Assembly: GCF_000218895.1 (NCBI RefSeq)
Contig: NC_015703.1
Location: 371,501-435,500, forward strand
Length of the DNA stretch: 64,000 bases
Origin: Runella slithyformis DSM 19594
GTDB taxonomy: Bacteria > Bacteroidota > Bacteroidia > Cytophagales > Spirosomataceae
Direction of reading: 5' to 3'
The notes below the pieces were generated by a model that was not told the DNA's origin, did no database searches, and was given only the letters and a program-made list of their open reading frames with translations. This document shows positions 58,397-64,000 of this stretch, in pieces. Made by a program: the position numbers and the translations under genes. Numbering within the stretch: position 1 is the first letter of the stretch; each line of letters starts with the position of its first letter.

Positions 58397-58483
58397 TTGT
58401 AACAAATAATGGGCAAATCTATATTTTTTTGTAACAAATAAGGGGCAAATTTTTGAATATTTTGTAACAAATGAGGGGCAAAT
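58397..58483 (-). repeat. Three 22-bp direct repeats upstream of the DUF4143 ATPase
   Basis: Units at 58397-58418, 58429-58450 and 58462-58483 share TTGTAACAAAT followed by RAKGGGCAAAT. The spacing is 32 and 33 bases, about three helical turns. The first unit contributes to CAAATCTA (58414-58421), which read leftward is TAGATTTG, a -7 box. This is the layout of a repressor-binding array over a promoter. Confidence 0.75.
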
Positions 58484-58512
58484 GCAAATTTCCTCTATTC
58501 TTTCTAAAACAA

Positions 58513-58545
58513 AACCACCCAAAAGCTGACAGCTTTCGGGTGGTT
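58513..58545. terminator. Hairpin AACCACCC/GGGTGGTT
   Basis: An 8-bp perfect stem with an inner AAAGCT/AGCTTT stem, giving a nearly fully paired 33-base structure. No T run. Possibly a remnant terminator of the duplicated peptidase gene. Confidence 0.55.
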
Positions 58546-58565
58546 GACAATCCATTTATTTTCAA

Positions 58566-58668
58566 AATTTCAATTCAGAATAGCATTCCAAAGCCTGGGT
58601 GCGTCGTGGTGATTGAGGTAACGGTGAAGCGGATCAAAGGTAAAGGCAACGACCTGTGCTCTAATCGC
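58566..58668 (-). pseudogene. 3' remnant of an M14 peptidase gene
   Basis: On the minus strand it encodes AQVVAFTFDPLHRYLNHHDAP and then LWNAILN plus a stop. This is nearly identical to the C-terminus of the peptidase at 58828-61614. Identity begins abruptly at the codon for A/G-QVV. It is what is left of a tandem paralogue that lost its 5' part. Confidence 0.8.
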
Positions 58669-58785
58669 TGATTTCTACTAAATCATCCGTTTGTAAAAGG
58701 CTAAGGGCATTTGTAAGATGCTGTGTTAAAATCTCTTTCATACGCTGATTGTAGGTATTGCCACAGGTTGCCCAGATAATTTTTC

Positions 58786-58820
58786 AAACGTCGGCGAGGT
58801 TTTGAACCTCACCGACGTTT
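58786..58820. terminator. Terminator of the M14 peptidase gene
   Basis: AAACGTCGG-C-GAGGTT pairs with AACCTC-A-CCGACGTTT with a 3-base loop; followed by T-rich sequence on the right and preceded by A/T on the left. Confidence 0.75.
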
Positions 58821-58827
58821 TATTTTT

Positions 58828-61614
58828 TTACCGCAAGGCATTCCAGTTCAGAATCGCGTTCCAAAGCATGGGTGCGTCGTGGTGATTGAGGTAACGGTGA
58901 AGCGGATCAAAGGTAAAGGCAACCACTTGGCCTTTGCCTACGGGTACGTTGAAAATACCGCCGTGACCGATGATGGTCTGCTCGTTGCGCACCATGCCCG
59001 ACAGCACGTACGGTGGCTCGGGCTTTGACGTTGCCGGTTTGGCGTCTTTTACTTCTTTTTTATCGGGCATTCCCATCACAAGGCCCTTGTATTCCTCTTC
59101 TTCTTTGAGCGGCTTGGTACCGTACTGCATCAGCATCATGTCGCGGTCGCGTTTTTCGGTTTGGAGCAGTGCGCCCTGGCCTTTGAACACGTGGAAAACT
59201 TCGGGATAACCATACATGATCGGATGGTTGCGGTTGCGGGCTTTCACCTGCACGATCGAACCCGGGTGAAACAGCGTGGGGGATTCGTACCGCTTCAACT
59301 CGCGCACAATGCCGAGGTCAGACATGATACTCGAAGAGTTGTCCAGCGTGATCAACACGCCCCCCGCATCCACAAATTTCTTCAACTCGGCTACGCCTTC
59401 AAAGCCCGGACCTCCTGTCATGTCATCGGTCGCATCGGGTGCTCCGTGCGCGGGAAATTCGGCGGTCTTGGTATACGGCATGGGGCCAAACTTGGTATCA
59501 ACTTCGTGGAGGAAATTAGCGCCCGTACCACCCACGCGCGGCACCAGAATCACGTCAAACTGCGCCCGCAAATTCCCTTTTTTAAGATGGTCTTTGTGGA
59601 TGGACGTGTAAGGAATGCCCCGTTGCTCAAAGGTATAGCGCGACCAGCCCTCGTCCTGCGTCTGGTACCAGGTGTGGTAGATCGCCACGCGCGGCAGGCT
59701 TACTTCGTGCTGCTTTACGGTGGGGAGGGTTTTGGTGGGTATCAGATCAAAGCCAAATTTGGCCGCCACCTGCTTGGCTTGGTCGGCCGAGATGCCCGTA
59801 AATACCACGGCCCCCTGCGCCAAGGTGTCTTTGCGACCTTCAAGGGCAGTTTTGGCATCCAATACGATGGTTTTGGCGTTGGCATTTTGAGATTTTATCC
59901 AATACGCTGCCGGCAATACCGTATTTTGTGCCTTGTAATTGAGTACGTAGTGACTGCCTTCTCCCTCGGCTTTGCCCTCAAATTTGGCATCGGTGGTGAG
60001 CAATTTGAGGTCGGCGAGGTCGTACTTGAGCGTATCCTGCTGCGTTACGGTCACGCCGTTGAGGTACTGAAGGGTCCAGGCAATGGCGTCGTACGGAGGA
60101 AACTTGGCTTCTTTGGGATAGTTTTGTTTGGTCAACAGCGACACCGCTAAATTGCGATACGGTTGGTTCAGCACCACCACGTAATCTCCCTGATTTTTGC
60201 CCGACTCCGCCTTATGGACTTCGACCCCCTGCATCCGCAACTGATTGACCAGATAAGCGGCCGCCGCCGGGTCACGCTGGTCTTTACCGATCACAAATGC
60301 CTTGGGCGTTTCTTTGGCCGCTTTGTTGAGGTTATTAAGGCTTTTTGTGTAAAAATTCTTCAATAACAACTTACCGTTAGCGGCGGCGTAGCCCAGCGAC
60401 GCCAACACACCCGCCTGCATATAATTGATGTTGTTTCGGAACGACCAATACACTTTTTCGGTGGCAGGGTACGGACGATACCACTCCCGGCTCGTGACGT
60501 TGTCGCCCGCGAATTTGGCATTGGCTAAATCGCGCATGAACGTATTGGCCCCTGCATTACCGTAGGTTTCGTAAAAACGTCCCACGGAGTTGTGGTTGTT
60601 AGCGACCCAAATTCCGTAGCCCGGATACCAACCGTCGTAAAATGCCCAATTGAACACGCCCGGCAATCCCTGCGCCGCCAGGGTCGTCATGTCGTGGTCG
60701 GCCATGATTTGCCATTCGCCAATCGCCACGGGATCTACCGCTTCGCTGTAAGGTCCCGTTCCCGTCGAGATATACAACAACGGCACCGACTCGTGCAGGT
60801 CGAGCATCACGGTAGGATGCCAGTCAAAATACGCCTTGAAAATACTTTTCGTGATGGCCTGCGATACCTGCAGGCCGTCGCGGTTGTTGTCGTGGTATAC
60901 GTATTTGCCCCAATACGGCGGAGAGGCGGGCATTCCGTCCTCAAAATCTTTGCGTTTTTTGGTATAACGGTTGTACCAATCCACCATTTTATCCCAACCA
61001 TCGGGTTCAGATACGGGGTTGATAATGACGATGATGTTGTCGCGAATGGCCTTGATTTCATCGGCTTGGCCTGTTACCAAGCGATACGCCAATTCCATGA
61101 GCATTTCTGGGGAGCCGGTCTCGGAAGCATGCATCCCACCATTCAGAAAATACACCACTTTGCTGTCGCCCACAATTTTTTGCACATCGGCGGGGTTCAC
61201 TTTGCGGGGGTCAGCGAGGAGGGCCAACTGCTTTTTGTAGTGATCAAGTCGCTTGATGGTGGCGGCATTGGCGATAACCGCCATTTGAATGGGGCGATTT
61301 TCTTCGGTTGTCCCGATCTGCTCCGTGACGATGTTGGGCGAAGTTTGGGCCAATTTTTGAAAATATCCGTAAATCTCCGCCGTACGGTGCAACGTCCCCG
61401 GTGCACCAACGATCTGCCCAAACTGTTTCAATGGCGATGGAATCTTAGGGTCGTTGACCAAATCTAACACCGACGAGGGCAAAAAGCGCGGGTCGGTGGT
61501 AAATTCCCTGATTTTTTGGTTATAGGGCTCGTCGATTTGTTGCGTATACGCCACTACCGTTGACAACAAAAGACAGGGTACAAGGAAGGATTTGGATAGA
61601 TGTTTGAATTGCAT
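58828..61614 (-). CDS. Secreted M14-family zinc carboxypeptidase, paralogue 2
   Basis: A 928-residue protein with a signal peptide (about 1-25). Zinc ligands HASE at 162-165 and a third histidine in DLHESVP near 273; YHDNNRDG near 241 is also typical. The C-terminal half contains an amidotransferase-like region (LKKFVDAGGVLITLDNSSS near 745-765). A lysine/alanine linker (KKEVKDAKPATSKPEPP) lies near 873. It is related to the gene at 52618 and to the 3' remnant beside it, so this locus has a history of tandem duplication. Confidence 0.88.
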   Translation of the reverse strand: MQFKHLSKSFLVPCLLLSTVVAYTQQIDEPYNQKIREFTTDPRFLPSSVLDLVNDPKIPSPLKQFGQIVGAPGTLHRTAEIYGYFQKLAQTSPNIVTEQIGTTEENRPIQMAVIANAATIKRLDHYKKQLALLADPRKVNPADVQKIVGDSKVVYFLNGGMHASETGSPEMLMELAYRLVTGQADEIKAIRDNIIVIINPVSEPDGWDKMVDWYNRYTKKRKDFEDGMPASPPYWGKYVYHDNNRDGLQVSQAITKSIFKAYFDWHPTVMLDLHESVPLLYISTGTGPYSEAVDPVAIGEWQIMADHDMTTLAAQGLPGVFNWAFYDGWYPGYGIWVANNHNSVGRFYETYGNAGANTFMRDLANAKFAGDNVTSREWYRPYPATEKVYWSFRNNINYMQAGVLASLGYAAANGKLLLKNFYTKSLNNLNKAAKETPKAFVIGKDQRDPAAAAYLVNQLRMQGVEVHKAESGKNQGDYVVVLNQPYRNLAVSLLTKQNYPKEAKFPPYDAIAWTLQYLNGVTVTQQDTLKYDLADLKLLTTDAKFEGKAEGEGSHYVLNYKAQNTVLPAAYWIKSQNANAKTIVLDAKTALEGRKDTLAQGAVVFTGISADQAKQVAAKFGFDLIPTKTLPTVKQHEVSLPRVAIYHTWYQTQDEGWSRYTFEQRGIPYTSIHKDHLKKGNLRAQFDVILVPRVGGTGANFLHEVDTKFGPMPYTKTAEFPAHGAPDATDDMTGGPGFEGVAELKKFVDAGGVLITLDNSSSIMSDLGIVRELKRYESPTLFHPGSIVQVKARNRNHPIMYGYPEVFHVFKGQGALLQTEKRDRDMMLMQYGTKPLKEEEEYKGLVMGMPDKKEVKDAKPATSKPEPPYVLSGMVRNEQTIIGHGGIFNVPVGKGQVVAFTFDPLHRYLNHHDAPMLWNAILNWNALR

Positions 61615-61819
61615 AAAAGGGTAGGTTAAGAAAGGCCATGAAAAGAAGTTTTAAAGATGGCACTATCTGCTTCTTTTATCAAGTTCCGGTAAAATTTAAT
61701 TTTAAACCGTACTTCTTACGCCAATGTACTCGAACAAATATGATAAATAATACATACCATTGGAGAACTTCGGGTATCCATTGCCTTCCAAAAGTGGAAC
61801 GCGTTTAATCATTATTAGT

Positions 61820-61827
61820 TATTTTTG
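61820..61827 (+). promoter_or_regulatory. -7 box (TATTTTTG) for the S41 protease gene
   Basis: Matches TAnnTTTG 41 bases before the ATG at 61868. A -33 TTG is not obvious. Confidence 0.4.
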
Positions 61828-61867
61828 GCAAAACAACCCTGATATCATACTAATCCTTTTACAAGCC

Positions 61868-64000
61868 ATGTTTAAACCATTTTTGTGGGTACTGCTGCTC
61901 ATCGGCATTTCCTGCTTTGCCCAATCCGAAGGCGTTCATTTTGCCACTCACCCTTCCCTCAGTCCTGATGCCAAAACCGTCGTCTTTGCCTACGAATCAG
62001 ACCTTTGGAAAACCGATTTAAGTTCAGGTCTCACCACGCGTCTAACAGCCATGCAGGGCAATGAATCCAACCCGCGTATTTCGCCGGATGGAAAATGGAT
62101 CGCCTTCAGCGGAACCGAAAACAACAACCCCGATGTGTATCTGATGCCGCTCGAAGGGGGTGGCATTCGTCAACTGACCTACCACAGCACCTACGATCTG
62201 GTGGAAGCGTGGTCGTGGGATTCGCAAACGATTTACTTTGAATCGGGCCCTCAAAATGGGGGTACTACTTTCACGGTTTCCATCAAAGGCGGCACGCCTA
62301 AGCGTGTGTTCAAGCACTATTTCAATCGCATTCACAACGTAGCGGAAAGCCCTTCGGGCGAGTTGTTTTTTAATGATACCTGGGAAAGCGACAACCAAGC
62401 CATGCGTAAAGGCTACAAAGGAGACTTCAACCCGGATATTCAATCGTATCATCTCCAAACCAATACGTACAAAAAATACACTGACTACCGGGGCAAAGAT
62501 ATGTGGGCAACCGTGGACCGCAACGGTACTATCTATTTTGTGTCGGACGAAGCCAACGGAGAATACAATCTGCACACATTTGTTAACGGTCAAAAAACGG
62601 CCTTGACTTCGTTTAAAGAATCTATTAAACGCCCGCAGGTAAGCGCCGACGGCCGTAAAGTCGTTTTTGAAAAAGACTACCAACCCTGGATCTACGACGT
62701 AGCAACCAAAGCAGCCGAACCCATCAAACTCAATTTGGTACGCAATTTCACACTGTCTAAGTGGCAGGATTTTAAAGTAAGCGGCAACATTTCAACGTTT
62801 GATGTGGCACCCGACAATAAGAAAATGGCGTTTATTTCCCGTGGGGAGCTGTTTGTTTCTGATGTTGACGGAAAGTTCATCAAACAACTGAAAACCACGC
62901 CCAACGAGCGCGTATTGGAAGTAAAATGGCTTGCCGATACCCTGACGCTGTTGATCGGGCAAACCGCAGGCGGGTATCAAAACTGGTTTACGATCAGGGC
63001 TGACGGAAAAGGTTCCCTTAAACCGGTGACCAAAGACAGTCAATCGAACCGTCAAATGGTCCTCAATAAAGACCGCAGTGTGGGGGTGTACCTCAGCGGG
63101 CGTAACGAAGTCAAAACAATAGACCTGAAAACGTTCGAAAGTAAAACCATTGTGAAAGAAGAACTTTGGGGCTTCTACAATGACTCGCCCCGTTTCTCTC
63201 CCAATGGCGAATATATACTGTTTACGGCCTATCGCAATTTTGAAAAAGATATCTTTCTGCATCATCTGAAGAAAAATGAAACCATTAATTTAACCAATAC
63301 GGGCATTTCCGAATCCGAGCCGGTATGGTCTCCCGACAGCAAATACATTTATTTTTCCTCCGACCGGATGAACCCGAGTTATCCTTTCGGACCGCGCAAA
63401 CAAAAGCTGTACCGCATGGCACTCACCAAAATTGAAGACCCGTACCGCAGCGAAAAGTTTGAAGATCTGTTCAAGCCCGAAGCGAAAAAGAAAGAACCTT
63501 CTACGGACGCAAAAGAGGATGATAAAGGAAAGAAAAAGGGTAAAAAAGACGAAAAACCCAAGGAAGAAAAACCTAAAAACGAGGAGAAAGCGATTGAACT
63601 GGATTTGGCTGATATTTGGGAACGGATGGAGCAGGTAGGGCCTTCTTTCGGACAGCAGGGTGCGCCGTTTGTCATTCAAAAAGATGCCAAAACCTACGTT
63701 TATTATACTTCTGACCATCAGGAAGGCAACGACAAACTGTGGCGGACTGTTTATGAACCTTTTCAAAGAACAAAAACCGAAAAGGCCGAAGATTCGGGGA
63801 ATTACGAGATCGTGCAGGCAGGAGATAAATATTATCTTTTGACGGATGGAAAAATCAAAAAACTCAATTTTGAAAGCAACAAATCCGAAGAAATTGAAAT
63901 CAGCAATTACACCTTTCGCCGCAGTCTGGAAGAAGAATTTCGTCAGATGTATTATGAAGCCTGGGCGGGAGTAGAAGAGAATTTTTATAATGAAACCTTC
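61868..64000 (+). CDS. Tricorn-like S41 protease (cut by window end)
   Basis: At least 711 residues; the frame is open at the window end. A signal peptide (MFKPFLWVLLLIGISCFAQ) leads into WD40/TolB-type beta-propeller repeats (HPSLSPDAKTVVFAYESDLW, NPRISPDGKWIAFSG, SEPVWSPDSKYIYFSSDR), as in tricorn protease homologues. A lysine/glutamate-rich insert (about residues 538-578, KKGKKDEKPKEEKPK) interrupts the second propeller. The sequence EEEFRQMYYEAWAGVEENFY at the end is the start of the conserved helical region before the PDZ and S41 catalytic parts, which lie beyond the window. Confidence 0.85.
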   Translation, partial: MFKPFLWVLLLIGISCFAQSEGVHFATHPSLSPDAKTVVFAYESDLWKTDLSSGLTTRLTAMQGNESNPRISPDGKWIAFSGTENNNPDVYLMPLEGGGIRQLTYHSTYDLVEAWSWDSQTIYFESGPQNGGTTFTVSIKGGTPKRVFKHYFNRIHNVAESPSGELFFNDTWESDNQAMRKGYKGDFNPDIQSYHLQTNTYKKYTDYRGKDMWATVDRNGTIYFVSDEANGEYNLHTFVNGQKTALTSFKESIKRPQVSADGRKVVFEKDYQPWIYDVATKAAEPIKLNLVRNFTLSKWQDFKVSGNISTFDVAPDNKKMAFISRGELFVSDVDGKFIKQLKTTPNERVLEVKWLADTLTLLIGQTAGGYQNWFTIRADGKGSLKPVTKDSQSNRQMVLNKDRSVGVYLSGRNEVKTIDLKTFESKTIVKEELWGFYNDSPRFSPNGEYILFTAYRNFEKDIFLHHLKKNETINLTNTGISESEPVWSPDSKYIYFSSDRMNPSYPFGPRKQKLYRMALTKIEDPYRSEKFEDLFKPEAKKKEPSTDAKEDDKGKKKGKKDEKPKEEKPKNEEKAIELDLADIWERMEQVGPSFGQQGAPFVIQKDAKTYVYYTSDHQEGNDKLWRTVYEPFQRTKTEKAEDSGNYEIVQAGDKYYLLTDGKIKKLNFESNKSEEIEISNYTFRRSLEEEFRQMYYEAWAGVEENFYNETF

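Larger units (their letters stand above)
58395..58827. other. Intergenic stretch with repeats and a gene remnant
   Basis: About 430 bases. It contains three direct repeats (58397-58483), a strong hairpin (58513-58545), a remnant of an M14 peptidase 3' end (58566-58668) and a terminator (58786-58820). No intact gene. Confidence 0.7.

Noticed and set aside
58397-58483. Repeats considered as a small CRISPR array
   Set aside because: Units are 22 bp with 10-12 bp gaps, only three copies, no cas genes, and they overlap a promoter. They fit an operator array.
1-64000. Insertion sequence in the window
   Set aside because: No DDE transposase ORF with terminal inverted repeats was recognised; the gene remnants at 52 kb and 55-58 kb have no visible IS ends.

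Overview
The window looks like a chromosome segment from a Bacteroidota bacterium, most likely a Cytophagales-type organism (inferred). Evidence: a TonB-dependent receptor with an N-terminal carboxypeptidase-regulatory-like domain, large secreted M14 peptidases and a tricorn-like S41 protease, promoter boxes of the TAnnTTTG type, and start codons preceded by A/T-rich sequence rather than Shine-Dalgarno sites.

Layout. Host DNA occupies about 1-5360: a PhyH-type dioxygenase, an SDR oxidoreductase, a TonB receptor and a DUF3291 protein. A prophage of about 43.2 kb follows. Its ends are marked by a 13-bp direct repeat at 5362-5374 and 48569-48581. The right copy is the 3' end of a tRNA-Arg(CCG) gene on the minus strand, and a tyrosine integrase lies just inside that end. 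Host DNA resumes with an amidase, a DUF3050 protein, a LytTR regulator, two M14 peptidases, an accessory patch (kinase-like fragment, HNH-like protein, AAA/DUF4143 ATPase, peptidase gene remnant) and an S41 protease cut by the window end.

The prophage. Left-end minus-strand genes are an exonuclease-BRCT fusion, a TM2 membrane protein and an XRE repressor. From a divergent operator region almost everything else reads rightward: small early genes, two tRNA-like RNAs, DUF4494, a replication-initiator-like protein, receptor-binding proteins (one with an SGNH esterase domain), an S49 prohead protease, the major capsid candidate, and an accessory block. That block holds a ParB-like protein, a GREB1/TAGT-like glycosyltransferase, a HEPN protein, an orphan N6-methylase-like protein, a SymE-like protein and a stand-alone RarA/MgsA C-terminal-like protein. 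Then come small and large terminase, portal, a compact lysis cassette, a tail protein with a DUF5977 domain, tape measure and a tail hub candidate. An ApeA-like HEPN gene sits in antisense inside the late region.

Notable cis structure. A TCCTGTC-type motif recurs at the start of late gene blocks. A TTCTAAGCAA element directly precedes the start codon of several early and middle genes. A duplicated leader of about 110 bp brackets the methylase cassette. A structured 110-nt region precedes a small gene at 20.2 kb. The prophage has also separated the tRNA gene from what looks like its original terminator. Candidates for a less-described system are the ParB/glycosyltransferase/methylase-like block without a visible base-oxidising enzyme, and the SymE plus RarA-C overlap.
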